From Bacillota bacterium (lineage in GTDB: Bacteria; Bacillota; Clostridia; Christensenellales; SZUA-584): a DNA stretch of 64,000 nucleotides. The position numbers and the translations under genes are program-made. The notes below the pieces were generated by a model. The model saw only the letters and a program-made list of their open reading frames with translations, searched no databases and was not told where the DNA came from. The DNA is taken from the NCBI GenBank assembly GCA_023412005.1, contig JAEYOE010000025.1:67808-131807 (forward strand). The letters are read 5' to 3'. Positions 49,013 to 57,682 of the stretch are shown here, one piece after another; within the stretch, counting starts at the first letter, position 1, and every line of letters starts with the position of its first letter.

Positions 49013-49690
49013 TTAAAGCGTTTGTCCCTCTTTAGGATACGGCTCACTTTTCATATTAAGCAGTGCTTCATTCTTAATTGAATAACCGCCGCGCACTTTC
49101 TCGAGCACGCCTTCACGGCACAGTTTATCCAGCGTTCGCAGCAGATGCCGGTAGCTGGTGCTGAGTACTTCCGCAATTTCGGTCAGCTTGTCTTTAAAGC
49201 AGCCGTTCTTTTGCGTCATGGAAATATACGCGCAAAGCCGCGTCTCCAGCTTGTTCAATATCGATACCGTGTTGCGTTCATTCGAATGCAACAGCTTATG
49301 GGCGAGCGCATCGCAAACAGCTGTCATAAAGCTTAAATTGTGCATTAATTCTTTTTGGTAGCGGTGGCGCGGAATACCGATACAGCACACGTCCGTTATG
49401 GTTTGAATCGTGGATGCCGATGTTTCGCTCTGTATGGCCAGCTCCACCTCACCGATGATATCACCCACGCCGCTGTAGCAGTAGAGCAGCGTTTTCCCAT
49501 CCGGCGCGGTGATCAATACCTTCTGCCGTCCTTCATGCACCAGCATCACATACGGGCATTCGTATCCTTGCCGCTGTATGAATTCATCCTTTTTGTAATA
49601 CAGCGCAGCCATATCCTCAAAATCGAAGCCGGCAAGCCCAAATTGCTCCAATCTTATCATGTGCTCTTTTTGTAATTTCTCTTTTTTCAT
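49013..49690 (-). CDS. Crp/Fnr-family transcriptional regulator
   Basis: The 225-residue protein has an N-terminal cyclic-nucleotide-binding-like beta roll (about 25-125, GEVELAIQSETSAST) and a C-terminal helix-turn-helix (LTEIAEVLSTSYRHLLRTLD), similar to YeiL-type regulators. No N-terminal Fnr cysteine cluster is visible, so oxygen sensing by iron-sulfur is unlikely. It is divergent from a DMT transporter gene, and a dyad between them fits its binding site. Confidence 0.85.
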   Translation of the reverse strand: MKKEKLQKEHMIRLEQFGLAGFDFEDMAALYYKKDEFIQRQGYECPYVMLVHEGRQKVLITAPDGKTLLYCYSGVGDIIGEVELAIQSETSASTIQTITDVCCIGIPRHRYQKELMHNLSFMTAVCDALAHKLLHSNERNTVSILNKLETRLCAYISMTQKNGCFKDKLTEIAEVLSTSYRHLLRTLDKLCREGVLEKVRGGYSIKNEALLNMKSEPYPKEGQTL

Positions 49691-49709
49691 TCGTCCCCCC
49701 CACTTAATG

Positions 49710-49750
49710 TGACATGTGTCATATGTATCGTCAAGTCTTAATGTTATGAT
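49710..49750. promoter_or_regulatory. divergent promoter region with Crp/Fnr-type dyad
   Basis: TGACA-TG-TGTCA (49710-49721) is a dyad. For the transporter, TATGAT (49745-49750) implies a start near 49757, placing the dyad centre at about -41.5, the class II activator position. On the minus strand TTGACG (49734-49729) lies just upstream of the dyad, so the regulator's own promoter would be covered. Confidence 0.55.
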
Positions 49751-49778
49751 TTTGCGCGTACGGAGGATTTTTTCATTT

Positions 49779-50651
49779 ATGTATTATGTATTATCTGTGT
49801 TTCTTGGTTTGCTTAGCACCGTGATGGTGGCCATGAACGGAAAGCTCGGGGGGCATTACGGCATATACACCGCTGCTGTTATCATCCATGTTTTGGGGCT
49901 GCTCAGCGCGTCGGCAATCGTTTTGCTAAAGCGCGAACGAATAGCGAATAAGCAGCCCTTTGTATTTTATATCGGCGGTGCCATCGGCTTTTTTTGTGTG
50001 ATTCTCAACAGCGTTACATTTGGCCATCTGAGCGTATCCGCCATTCTAGCGCTCGGGCTGCTCGGCCAAAGCCTTGCGTCGCTGCTTTTTGATCAGTTTG
50101 GGCTGTATGGTATGCAAAAGCATCCGTTTAACTTCAAAAAAACCGTCGGCCTTGCGCTTGTGATGATCGGTGTTGTTTTTATGGTAATATCATCTTCGCT
50201 GCGCGCGCTGCCGTACGTGTTCTTTTCTCTGCTGTCCGGTGCCATCGTTGTTATCGCAAGAACGTTCAATGCCCGCCTTGCCAAGTGCACCAACAATGCA
50301 CAAAGCACATTTTTCAATTACGCAAGCGGACTTATCGTCTCGATCATCGCGCTTTTTGCTTTTGGCAATCAAGAACCCTTGTTTACAGCCTTCTCACTCT
50401 CACCCGAGGTGTGGATTTATTTCGGCGGCTTACTCGGGGTGGGTTACGTTATCGCGCTGAACTTGGCCGTCAACACAGTGCCGTCGTTTTACTTGTCGCA
50501 TCTGCTGTTTATCGGGCAGGTGTTTTCGGGCATTGGCGCAGATGCTCTGCTGACAGGCGTCTTCTCTTTTAACAACCTGATTGGCGGTATTTTTGTGACG
50601 GCGGGCCTGGTGCAGAATCTGTGGATTGAGAAACGGATAGTATCCGCTTAA
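49779..50651 (+). CDS. DMT-superfamily transporter (DUF606/YdcZ type)
   Basis: The start at 49779 (MYYVLSVFLGLLSTVMVAMN) gives 290 residues with about ten helices in two similar halves, each with the DUF606 pattern (MVAMNGKLGGHYG; LGVGYVIALNLAVN). Function of YdcZ-like proteins is unknown; they belong to the drug/metabolite transporter clan. GGAGG lies twelve bases upstream, rather far, so expression may be modest. Likely target of the divergent Crp/Fnr regulator. Confidence 0.8.
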   Translation: MYYVLSVFLGLLSTVMVAMNGKLGGHYGIYTAAVIIHVLGLLSASAIVLLKRERIANKQPFVFYIGGAIGFFCVILNSVTFGHLSVSAILALGLLGQSLASLLFDQFGLYGMQKHPFNFKKTVGLALVMIGVVFMVISSSLRALPYVFFSLLSGAIVVIARTFNARLAKCTNNAQSTFFNYASGLIVSIIALFAFGNQEPLFTAFSLSPEVWIYFGGLLGVGYVIALNLAVNTVPSFYLSHLLFIGQVFSGIGADALLTGVFSFNNLIGGIFVTAGLVQNLWIEKRIVSA

Positions 50652-50721
50652 CCCACTTCTACAGGTGCTTTGTGCCTCCTCGTCTTAGGCTGGCATTATT
50701 GGTTTTATCGACAGGCATTAA

Positions 50722-50750
50722 GGGAGATACTGAGGGTATTCTCTTTTTTG
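50722..50750 (+). terminator. terminator after the DMT gene
   Basis: GGGAGATAC and GGTATTCTC form an imperfect stem across TGAG, followed by six T. Confidence 0.55.
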
Positions 50751-50903
50751 TGTTTTGTCGCATTTCCTCATCGCCATTATCTATTGCCAGCGTTTATATG
50801 TAACAAGTGATCATGTATGTCATTGTCATTTGAATTCGTCTTAATAGTTATTTATGGAATTGCTGTGTTATATCACATTTTTCGACATTTATCTTCTTTT
50901 TTA

Positions 50904-50932
50904 TTGATATTTATAGCCATTGCTATTATTAT
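50904..50932 (+). promoter_or_regulatory. promoter of the acidic lipoprotein gene
   Basis: TTGATA (50904-50909), 17-base spacer, TATTAT (50927-50932), 34 bases before the ATG. Confidence 0.65.
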
Positions 50933-50965
50933 GTAGACATATTATTATATTCTGAGGTATTTTTT

Positions 50966-51772
50966 ATGAAGAAAATTTGTTACATTTTACTGAGCATTGT
51001 CCTTTTCTTAAGCCTCACCGCTTGCAGCCAACCCACCTTGAACGAAAAAGACATTTTGGCTGCTGCGCAAGAGATATTGGACAAGCAGGCACAGGAACAA
51101 GAGAAAGATGTTGAAAAGCAGAAAGACGTTGACGCCAAAGAAGAAGATGAAAGCGATAATGAGAACAGTGTTTCCGGCGTTGTCGACACAGAGACAAAAG
51201 TCAATACGGATGAGCTTGCTAAAAATATTACAGTCGATGTTTATCCTCTTGAAAGCGGTGAAGCCTTATTCAAGCTCACAAACAACAATTCCTCTGATAT
51301 CTGTTCGCTAAACTTTACTATCAATTTTTATGATTCCGACCAGAAAATAATCAAGAACTACGAAACTTATTTCACAGCCTTGGGCGCTGGAAGAGAATCT
51401 TATGCCTTAAGCTTTGACCTTAACAAAAGCGGCGTTGATTTTAAAAACTATAAAGCGCAAATCGATATTGAAGACTATGATATCGGATACAAAAATGCAA
51501 TAGACAGTATAAAAGTTGAAGCCAATGTTTCCAAAGACGGCAACGTTATGGCTGAAATCACAAACACCGGTTCAGATTCTATAACAAGCATGAATGCGCT
51601 TGCGTTGTTTTATCTCAATGACGAGCTTGTGGGTGCCAGCTACGAAAGCTCATATGATCTTAAAGCCGGCGGATTTGATGTTCTTGAGTTCTGGCCTCCC
51701 ATTGATGAAAACTTTAACACAATTGAGTATGACCGTTATTCCGTTTTTATCAATGAAGCCTACACAGGCTGA
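50966..51772 (+). CDS. acidic lipoprotein with paired FxLYD-like domains
   Basis: The 268-residue protein has a lipoprotein signal (lipobox SLTAC), a highly charged Gln/Glu/Asp/Lys linker (about 30-80) and two similar beta domains (about 85-170 and 175-268) resembling FxLYD Ig-like folds: compare NNSSDICSLNFTINFYD with NTGSDSITSMNALALFY. Such domains are usual in Gram-positive lipoproteins of unknown ligand. Monocistronic with a strong terminator. The charged linker probably spans the wall. Confidence 0.75.
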   Translation: MKKICYILLSIVLFLSLTACSQPTLNEKDILAAAQEILDKQAQEQEKDVEKQKDVDAKEEDESDNENSVSGVVDTETKVNTDELAKNITVDVYPLESGEALFKLTNNNSSDICSLNFTINFYDSDQKIIKNYETYFTALGAGRESYALSFDLNKSGVDFKNYKAQIDIEDYDIGYKNAIDSIKVEANVSKDGNVMAEITNTGSDSITSMNALALFYLNDELVGASYESSYDLKAGGFDVLEFWPPIDENFNTIEYDRYSVFINEAYTG

Positions 51773-51785
51773 TTCGATTTAAAAG

Positions 51786-51829
51786 AAGCTGGGGGCCCGG
51801 TTTAACTGACTGTGCCCTCAGCTTTTTTG
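51786..51829 (+). terminator. terminator after the acidic lipoprotein gene
   Basis: AAGCTGGGGGC pairs over 11 positions (one G-T) with GCCCTCAGCTT (51814-51824), followed by T. Confidence 0.88.
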
Positions 51830-52013
51830 TTTTCTGTCATCTCATTAATAATTGCATTTTAGTTAGCTTTGTATAGAACTCGCTGCAGGCTTCGCGGGCG
51901 CTGTCTGTTTGATATGCGTTATACTGAGCCGTAAGCGTGGATGCCGTAAGGCCGTTTTTTGTGATACCTGCTTGATTGAATAACCGATCATATTACCTCC
52001 GTAAAACTTTTTC

Positions 52014-52044
52014 TTGACCTGAAGTTAACTTTAAGTTTTATAAT
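52014..52044 (+). promoter_or_regulatory. MerR-type promoter of the alcohol dehydrogenase gene
   Basis: TTGACC (52014-52019) and TATAAT (52039-52044) are separated by 19 bases, the overlong spacer typical of MerR-activated promoters. The spacer holds the dyad CTGAAGTTAACTTTAAG (52019-52035) with a perfect AAGTTAACTT core, close to the AdhR-type aldehyde-responsive operator. Confidence 0.75.
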
Positions 52045-52106
52045 GTGATTATAGTTTGATTGATTCTTTTTTAAATAATAATAGATAGAAAACGAGGAAA
52101 ACAAAA

Positions 52107-53270
52107 ATGAGTTTCAACTATTACATGCCGACCCGTATTCTTTTTGGGAAAGGTGCGCTGAAAAAGCTGCACACACAGGTTCTGCCCGGGCAAAAAGCGC
52201 TGATTGTCACAACATCAGGCCAATCCGTCAAAAAGTACGGTTACTTAGCCGGGCTGGAAAACGAACTGAAAACAGCCGGAATCGGCTATGAGCTGTTCGA
52301 TAAGATACTCCCCAACCCGATAAAAGACCATGTGATGCAAGGCGCGGCACTGGCCAAAACGGCCGGATGCGATTTTGTCATTGGGCTTGGCGGCGGCAGC
52401 GCCATCGATTCTGCCAAAGCTATTGCGATCATGGCGGCTAACGAGGGCGATTACTGGGACTATATTTCGGGCGGTTCGGGCAAAGGCCTGCCGGTGAAAA
52501 ACAGCCCGCTCCCTGTTGTCGCCATCACCACCACCGCAGGCACCGGCACCGAGGCCGACCCTTGGATGGTGGTCACGAACGGCAGCGAAAAAATCGGCTA
52601 TGGGTACGACAAAACCTTTCCTGTGCTGGCCATTGTTGACCCTGATCTGATGATGACGGTGCCCGCGCGTCTCACAGCTTATCAAGGCTTTGATGCGCTG
52701 TTTCACAGCACCGAAGGCTACATCAACAACACAGCCAACGAGATGAGCGACCTCTTTGCGCTAAAAGCCATTTCGCTGATTGGCTCCAGCCTGCCCGCAG
52801 CCGTGGCCGATGGCAGCAATGAAGCCGCACGTGCCGATGTGGCGCTGGCCAACACGCTGGCGGGCATTGTGGAATCCACCTCCGGCTGCACGTCGTCTCA
52901 TTCTATGGAGCATGCGCTGAGCGCGCTGCATCCACAGCTGGAGCATGGCGCGGGTCTGATTATGATCAGCTGCGCGTATTACACATTCCTTGCAAAATCG
53001 GGCAGCTGTGATAAAAGGCTTATAGACATGGCCAAAGCGCTTGGCAAGCCAAACGCAGCTGAGCCAATGGATTTTGTATCGGCTCTGAAAGACATACAAG
53101 CAGCGTGCGGTGTGAGCGGCTTAAAGATGTCGGACTACGGCATTACCCGTGACGAGCTGCCCGCGCTTGCAGCGAATGCGCGCGACACCATGGGCGGTTT
53201 GTTCGCGTTTGACCCCGTTGAGATTTCACACGCGGATGTGATTGCGATATATGAGCAGTCATACAGGTAA
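52107..53270 (+). CDS. iron-containing alcohol dehydrogenase
   Basis: The 387-residue group III alcohol dehydrogenase has the NAD(P)-binding GLGGGSAIDSAKAIA (about 95-109), TTAGTGTEADPW, and the iron-ligand segment SHSMEHALSALHPQLEHG. It interconverts alcohols and aldehydes. The promoter carries a MerR-type operator like that of aldehyde-induced adhA in Bacillus, so aldehyde detoxification is a fair inference. Start follows GAGGAAAAC. Confidence 0.9.
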   Translation: MSFNYYMPTRILFGKGALKKLHTQVLPGQKALIVTTSGQSVKKYGYLAGLENELKTAGIGYELFDKILPNPIKDHVMQGAALAKTAGCDFVIGLGGGSAIDSAKAIAIMAANEGDYWDYISGGSGKGLPVKNSPLPVVAITTTAGTGTEADPWMVVTNGSEKIGYGYDKTFPVLAIVDPDLMMTVPARLTAYQGFDALFHSTEGYINNTANEMSDLFALKAISLIGSSLPAAVADGSNEAARADVALANTLAGIVESTSGCTSSHSMEHALSALHPQLEHGAGLIMISCAYYTFLAKSGSCDKRLIDMAKALGKPNAAEPMDFVSALKDIQAACGVSGLKMSDYGITRDELPALAANARDTMGGLFAFDPVEISHADVIAIYEQSYR

Positions 53271-53286
53271 TGCAGCAAATGTAAAT

Positions 53287-53313
53287 GAGAGGCGCGATTG
53301 CGTCTCTTTTTTA
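53287..53313 (+). terminator. terminator after the alcohol dehydrogenase gene
   Basis: GAGGCGC (53289-53295) pairs with GCGTCTC (53300-53306, one G-T) across GATT, followed by T. Confidence 0.85.
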
Positions 53314-53326
53314 TATATAAAAATAC

Positions 53327-53443
53327 AATAAGCCTTCCCCTGAAGGAGAAGGTGGTGCGAAGCACCGGATGAGGTGTCAATTAAAAAGCAACAAAACGTA
53401 CACCTCATCAGTCGCCTGTCGGCTCCTCGAGGAGAAGCCTTAT
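53327..53443. repeat. MITE-like intergenic repeat, family A copy 2
   Basis: The 117-base element begins AATAAGCCTTCCCCT and ends AGGAGAAGCCTTATG, giving near-perfect terminal inverted repeats (ATAAGCCTTC / ATAAGGCTTC). It holds CCGGATGAGGTGT and ACACCTCATCAGTCGCCTGTCGG, the same blocks as copy 1 at 23155. Confidence 0.75.
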
Positions 53444-53495
53444 GACTGCACCATGTACCTTAAGATCATTATATTTCCGATTATCGCTTATGTGC

Positions 53496-53524
53496 TTGAC
53501 ATTATTATTACTATATAGTACTAT
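53496..53524 (+). promoter_or_regulatory. promoter and MarR-type operator
   Basis: A perfect TTGACA (53496-53501) is 17 bases from TACTAT (53519-53524). Two overlapping perfect palindromes, TACTATATAGTA (53509-53520) and ATAGTACTAT (53515-53524), cover the spacer and -10, as expected for autorepression. Confidence 0.65.
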
Positions 53525-53545
53525 CCGTTATGGGAGGATTTACAT

Positions 53546-53986
53546 ATGGAAACACGCGGCGGATTTTTGATCTCACAAATCAAACAGATACAAGGGCGCA
53601 TCTTTGAAAAGCTGCTCTCCAAAAGCGGTATTGATGCGTTTAACGGCGCGCAAGGGCGCATATTGTATGTGCTGTGGCAAAAAGACGAGCTTCCCATCGT
53701 TGAGCTTTCCCGCCAAACCGGGCTGGCCAAAACCACGCTGACCGGCATGCTCGACCGGCTGGAAACCCAGGGCCTTATCACGCGGTGTGCCGATGCGAAT
53801 GACAGACGGCAGATCATTATCCGTCTGACCGACAGCGCAAAGCAGCTCAGCAGTGATTATCAGCGTGTATCCGCCGACATGAACGCGATTTTCTATCGCG
53901 GCTTTTCGCATGATGAGATTGCCCTCTTCGAGCAGACACTCAACCGTATCCTTGATAATTTAAACGAAAGCGAGACGATAAAATGA
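53546..53986 (+). CDS. MarR-family transcriptional regulator
   Basis: The 146-residue protein has the winged helix of MarR proteins (IVELSRQTGLAKTTLTGMLD, then the wing DANDRRQIIIRLT) and flanking dimerisation helices. It shares four bases (ATGA) with the next gene and probably represses this two-gene operon through the palindromes at 53509-53524. The inducing ligand is unknown. Confidence 0.9.
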   Translation: METRGGFLISQIKQIQGRIFEKLLSKSGIDAFNGAQGRILYVLWQKDELPIVELSRQTGLAKTTLTGMLDRLETQGLITRCADANDRRQIIIRLTDSAKQLSSDYQRVSADMNAIFYRGFSHDEIALFEQTLNRILDNLNESETIK

Positions 53987-54408
53987 CTGAAGAAATGAAA
54001 AATGAGATTCTGGGTGTTTATGAGAACGCGGCAACGGCGCTTGTTTCCTCGGTAGATGAGGGCGGTTTTCCGAACACAAAGGCCATGCTCGCGCTCGAGC
54101 ACGACGGCCTTGGCGTGCACTACTTTTCCACCAATTATTCCGCCAGGCGAACAAAGCAGTTTTTAAACAATCCCAAGGCCTGCGTGTATTACTTCAAGGA
54201 ATCTGAGTTTCGCGGGCTGATGCTGGTAGGTGAAATGGCGGTTTGTACCGACCGCGAACACCGCCTCCGGCTGTGGCGCGACGGCTTTGAATGCTATTAC
54301 CCGCAAGGCGTGGACGACCCGGATTATTGCGTATTCAAATTCACCGCACAGCGCGGCAATTATTATCACGGCCTGCAGAACCACGATTTTGACCCGAATA
54401 CGTTTTAA
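53983..54408 (+). CDS. pyridoxamine 5'-phosphate oxidase family (flavin-binding split barrel) protein
   Basis: The 141-residue protein has the split-barrel pattern ATALVSSVDEGGFPNTKAML, then VHYFSTNYSARRTKQFLNN and VGEMAVC, typical of small FMN- or F420-binding PPOX proteins. The reaction is unknown, likely a flavin-dependent redox step. Coupled to the MarR gene, it is probably the regulated enzyme. Its end overlaps the convergent aldo/keto reductase by four bases. Confidence 0.82.
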   Translation: MTEEMKNEILGVYENAATALVSSVDEGGFPNTKAMLALEHDGLGVHYFSTNYSARRTKQFLNNPKACVYYFKESEFRGLMLVGEMAVCTDREHRLRLWRDGFECYYPQGVDDPDYCVFKFTAQRGNYYHGLQNHDFDPNTF

Positions 54409-55544
54409 GCCGTGAGGCTGTCGTGTGCCTCTTTCAGCACATCCACAATCGCAATTTGCTGCGGACAATGGCTTTCACAATGCCGGCATTCTATGCAACT
54501 GGATGCATCCTTGCCAGAGTTAGACATCAGCAGCTCATAAAACACCTTGCCGAAATCCGTCCAGTCGGAAAGCGACTGATCGTTATACACCTTGAATATT
54601 TCGGGTATGTTGATGCCCTCGGGGCACGGCATGCAGTAGCGGCAGCCGGTGCAGCCTACCTTCGTCATTTGCAGGTAGATGTCCTTCACCTTCGCAATCA
54701 AATCTTTATCTTCTGCGCTCAGCACATCGGGCGCCGCCGCGTTAAAAATCCGTATGTTGTCCTTAAGCTGATCCATGCTGCTTACACCGCTTAATATCAC
54801 CTTGGCCTCGGCGAAGTTATAAACAAAGCGCAGTGCCCACTCCACAAGCGAACGTTTCTCCGGGTAATCGCTCAGCAGTTTTTCCACCTTGGTGGGTATT
54901 TTGCTGACGAGCATTCCGCCCTTCAGCGGTTCCATAATCGCCACACTGATACCCTTTTGCGCCGCGTATTTTAGTCCCTTCACACCGGCTTGATGGTTAT
55001 CGTCCAAAATATTCAGCTGAATCAGGCACATATCCCAAGGGTATGTATCCACAATTTCTTCAAACAGCGCATACTCGCTGTGAAACGAAAAGCCGATCTG
55101 TTTGATCTTGCCTTCGCTCCTCAGCCGTTCCATAAACTTAATGCCGTCGTACTTTTTCACCTTTTCCCATGTACCTTTGTCCAGGCAGTGAAAGATATAG
55201 ATGTCGATCACATCAACATCCAAACGCTTCACCTGCTCCTCGTACATTTTTTGCAGGTCGTCGGCGCTATTCGCAGCACTGATCAACAGCTTGGTCGCGA
55301 TGACCACCTTATCGCGGTATCCGTCTTTCAGCGCCTTGCCGAGCACTTCCTCGCTGCCGGCGTACGCATATGCCGTATCGAAGTAATTGACACCGTGATC
55401 AATCGCGTAGCGAATCATTTTAATCGCTTCGTCTTCATCAATCACATTGCTGCCATCGCTCTGCGTCTTCATCGGGTAGCGCATGCACCCCATACCAAAC
55501 CGCGATACCTTCATATCCAAACTGCCAAATTGGTTGTATTCCAT
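54405..55544 (-). CDS. aldo/keto reductase with C-terminal 4Fe-4S domain
   Basis: The 379-residue protein joins an aldo/keto reductase barrel (Asp and Tyr of FDTAYAYAGSEE, Lys of VIATKLL) with a C-terminal ferredoxin-like region carrying CTGCRYCMPC and CIECRHCESHCPQ. The fusion is common in anaerobes and suggests electrons pass between NAD(P)H or ferredoxin and a carbonyl substrate. Substrate unknown. Confidence 0.9.
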   Translation of the reverse strand: MEYNQFGSLDMKVSRFGMGCMRYPMKTQSDGSNVIDEDEAIKMIRYAIDHGVNYFDTAYAYAGSEEVLGKALKDGYRDKVVIATKLLISAANSADDLQKMYEEQVKRLDVDVIDIYIFHCLDKGTWEKVKKYDGIKFMERLRSEGKIKQIGFSFHSEYALFEEIVDTYPWDMCLIQLNILDDNHQAGVKGLKYAAQKGISVAIMEPLKGGMLVSKIPTKVEKLLSDYPEKRSLVEWALRFVYNFAEAKVILSGVSSMDQLKDNIRIFNAAAPDVLSAEDKDLIAKVKDIYLQMTKVGCTGCRYCMPCPEGINIPEIFKVYNDQSLSDWTDFGKVFYELLMSNSGKDASSCIECRHCESHCPQQIAIVDVLKEAHDSLTA

Positions 55545-55649
55545 TTTTTAAATCCTCAATATAAGTTTTTATCATTATGATCGTTCATAAAGCGAATCGC
55601 AAGAGCCAATGACGGTCTTTTTGTATGGTGCCACTTGATCTGTATGCCG

Positions 55650-56570
55650 TTAAAGTATCAGCATAGTGATCAGCGGAATCGTGATGACAGACAACAGTGT
55701 GCTGATGACTGTCAGGCGAGAGGTGAGCAAAGGGTCGGTCTCGTGCTTTTGCGCCAGCACCACCACCATCGCCCCGGCAGGCATCGCCGTGATGATGGCA
55801 GGTACGGTGATGAGCAGGCCCGTGAGGCCGACAGCGCGAAGTATCAAAAACGCAGCCACAGGCAGCACCAGCAGCCGAAACGCCGAAAACAAATAAGGTT
55901 TTGCCCCTTTAACAACGTCCTTCAAATTGGCTCCGGCCAATATCATACCGATCACCATCATGGAAAGCGGCGTTTGTGTGACACCCACCATGTTCATGAA
56001 ATCCGTCACGCTCTCCGGCAGCTTCAGTCCGCTCATCAGCACAGCAAGGCCGATCAACGTTGCATACAGCGGCAGATTAATCAGCATGCTTTTATCGAAC
56101 AATTTTTTTGAATCGCCCGCGGCTCTCAGCAGCGCGGGTGTAATGCCGTATGCCAGCAGATGAATCGGAATTGAATAAAGCGCGGCATACAAAAACGCCT
56201 GATTTCCCAGCAGCAGCTGACAGATGGGCCAGCCCATAAAGCTGTAGTTGTTAAAAAAGAGCGCGCCGCGGTATACCGCTTTCTCCACCGGGCTTTTCAT
56301 ACCCATCAGACGCGTGAACACGAAGCTTAATATCAGCGTGGCAAATGATACGCAAACCGATACAATCAGCAAAACCGAAAAGTCGGCCTTAATCGCTTCG
56401 TAATCGGCGGTTGTGATGGTAGACAGTATGCTCGCGGGTACGGATACATTAAGCACCAGCTTGGATATCGCAGACGGATCCTTTTGCTTTGAGAACTTGC
56501 TGTAAACAAAACCAAGCAGGATGAGCGCAAATATAATGCCAACTTTTTCGAGAACAAGCCATATATTCAT
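55650..56570 (-). CDS. AEC-family auxin-efflux-type transporter
   Basis: The 306-residue form starting MNIWLVLEKVGIIFALILLG has about ten helices in the 5+5 AEC arrangement with the central soluble stretch. Relatives export malate, other organic acids or act with amino acid metabolism. Start codons at 56606 (TTG) and 56582 are possible; none has a clear binding site, so 56570 is chosen because helix 1 then begins at once, as in the family. Confidence 0.82.
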   Translation of the reverse strand: MNIWLVLEKVGIIFALILLGFVYSKFSKQKDPSAISKLVLNVSVPASILSTITTADYEAIKADFSVLLIVSVCVSFATLILSFVFTRLMGMKSPVEKAVYRGALFFNNYSFMGWPICQLLLGNQAFLYAALYSIPIHLLAYGITPALLRAAGDSKKLFDKSMLINLPLYATLIGLAVLMSGLKLPESVTDFMNMVGVTQTPLSMMVIGMILAGANLKDVVKGAKPYLFSAFRLLVLPVAAFLILRAVGLTGLLITVPAIITAMPAGAMVVVLAQKHETDPLLTSRLTVISTLLSVITIPLITMLIL

Positions 56571-56624
56571 AGCGCTAATCATATCATCAGGCGCAGGTGA
56601 TTTCAACTTTAAAACGGGTGTTAT

Positions 56625-56653
56625 TTCTCAGTGCGTACCGATTGTGATATAAT
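56625..56653 (+). promoter_or_regulatory. promoter of the GNAT gene
   Basis: TTCTCA (56625-56630), 17-base spacer, TATAAT (56648-56653), then AAGGAG six bases before the ATG at 56681. Confidence 0.6.
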
Positions 56654-56680
56654 CTTACAAAAGAGTTTAAGGAGCTGTTT

Positions 56681-57637
56681 ATGGCCATCCGTATAACCGA
56701 TACCGACCGATTCGATACCGATTTTATCGCGCTGACATCGCTTTTTGATGATCACCTCATAGAAACATACGGTGCCGATGTGATGAAGGATTTTCATCCG
56801 CTCAACGCGCTTAATGACATCATACATGCCGTTGTGGTTTTTTGCGACGGTGAGCCGTGTGCCTGCGGCGGTATCAAGCCTTTCGATGACACCACAGTGG
56901 AGGTAAAACGGATTTTCGTGAAGCCCGAGTGCCGCAAGCGCAGCCTTGGAAGCATGGTGATGCAGCGCCTTGAAGAGCTGGCCATCGCGAGCGGCTGCAA
57001 GCGCGCGGTGCTGGAAACCGCAGCCGATATGACGGCAGCTCAGGCTTTGTACGTAAAACGCGGGTTTACGCGTATGGAAAACTACCCGCCGTATGAAGGC
57101 AACTCACTCAGCGTTTGCTTTGAGAAACGGCTGGCACCACATAAGGCTGATATCGACATCAGAACGGCAAATACTTCCGACGCGCCGCTGATTGAAAAGC
57201 TCGCAGAAGAAATATGGATGCAGCATTACGTCTCGATCATCACGCCGGAGCAAATCAGCTTTATGCTAACGCATTTTCAGTCTGCCGACGCAATACTGCA
57301 AGACATGCGAAGCGGCGCGGTTTATGATATTGCATATGCAGACGGTGTGCCCTGCGGTTACAGCATGACGATACCGGATGACTCGGGGCTATTTTTAAGC
57401 AAGCTTTACATGCGGCAAAGCTGCCGCGGGCGAGGCATTGCACGCAAGATGGTCAGCCGCATAGACGAGCGTGCGAAAGAGCTTGGCGCGTCGCGCATTT
57501 GGCTGAAATGTAACAAGCATAACACCGGCTCACTCGCGGCATACGAGAGACTTGGGTTCACCATCGCTTATCCGTGCGTCACGGATATCGGAGGCGGCTT
57601 TGTGATGGACGATTATGCGCTGGAGAAAAAACTATGA
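56681..57637 (+). CDS. double GNAT N-acetyltransferase
   Basis: The 318-residue protein consists of two GNAT domains. The first (about 1-150) has KRIFVKPECRKRSLGSMVMQ at the acetyl-CoA loop; the second (about 155-318) has SKLYMRQSCRGRGIARKMV and KCNKHNTGSLAAYERLGF. Both acetyl-CoA loops look functional (RKRSLG, RGRGIA). Substrates unknown. The two halves differ from each other, so the fusion is of distinct domains rather than a recent duplication. Confidence 0.88.
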   Translation: MAIRITDTDRFDTDFIALTSLFDDHLIETYGADVMKDFHPLNALNDIIHAVVVFCDGEPCACGGIKPFDDTTVEVKRIFVKPECRKRSLGSMVMQRLEELAIASGCKRAVLETAADMTAAQALYVKRGFTRMENYPPYEGNSLSVCFEKRLAPHKADIDIRTANTSDAPLIEKLAEEIWMQHYVSIITPEQISFMLTHFQSADAILQDMRSGAVYDIAYADGVPCGYSMTIPDDSGLFLSKLYMRQSCRGRGIARKMVSRIDERAKELGASRIWLKCNKHNTGSLAAYERLGFTIAYPCVTDIGGGFVMDDYALEKKL

Positions 57638-57682
57638 CAGACTGCCCGGTATGTTGAGCAGCCTGTCTTCACATTTACCGGT

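Noticed and set aside
53135..53380. 81-codon minus frame starting MTPHPVLRTTFSFRG
   Set aside because: Produced by the family A repeat; the same text (TPHPALRVTFSSKE) appears at the 23 kb copy for the same reason.
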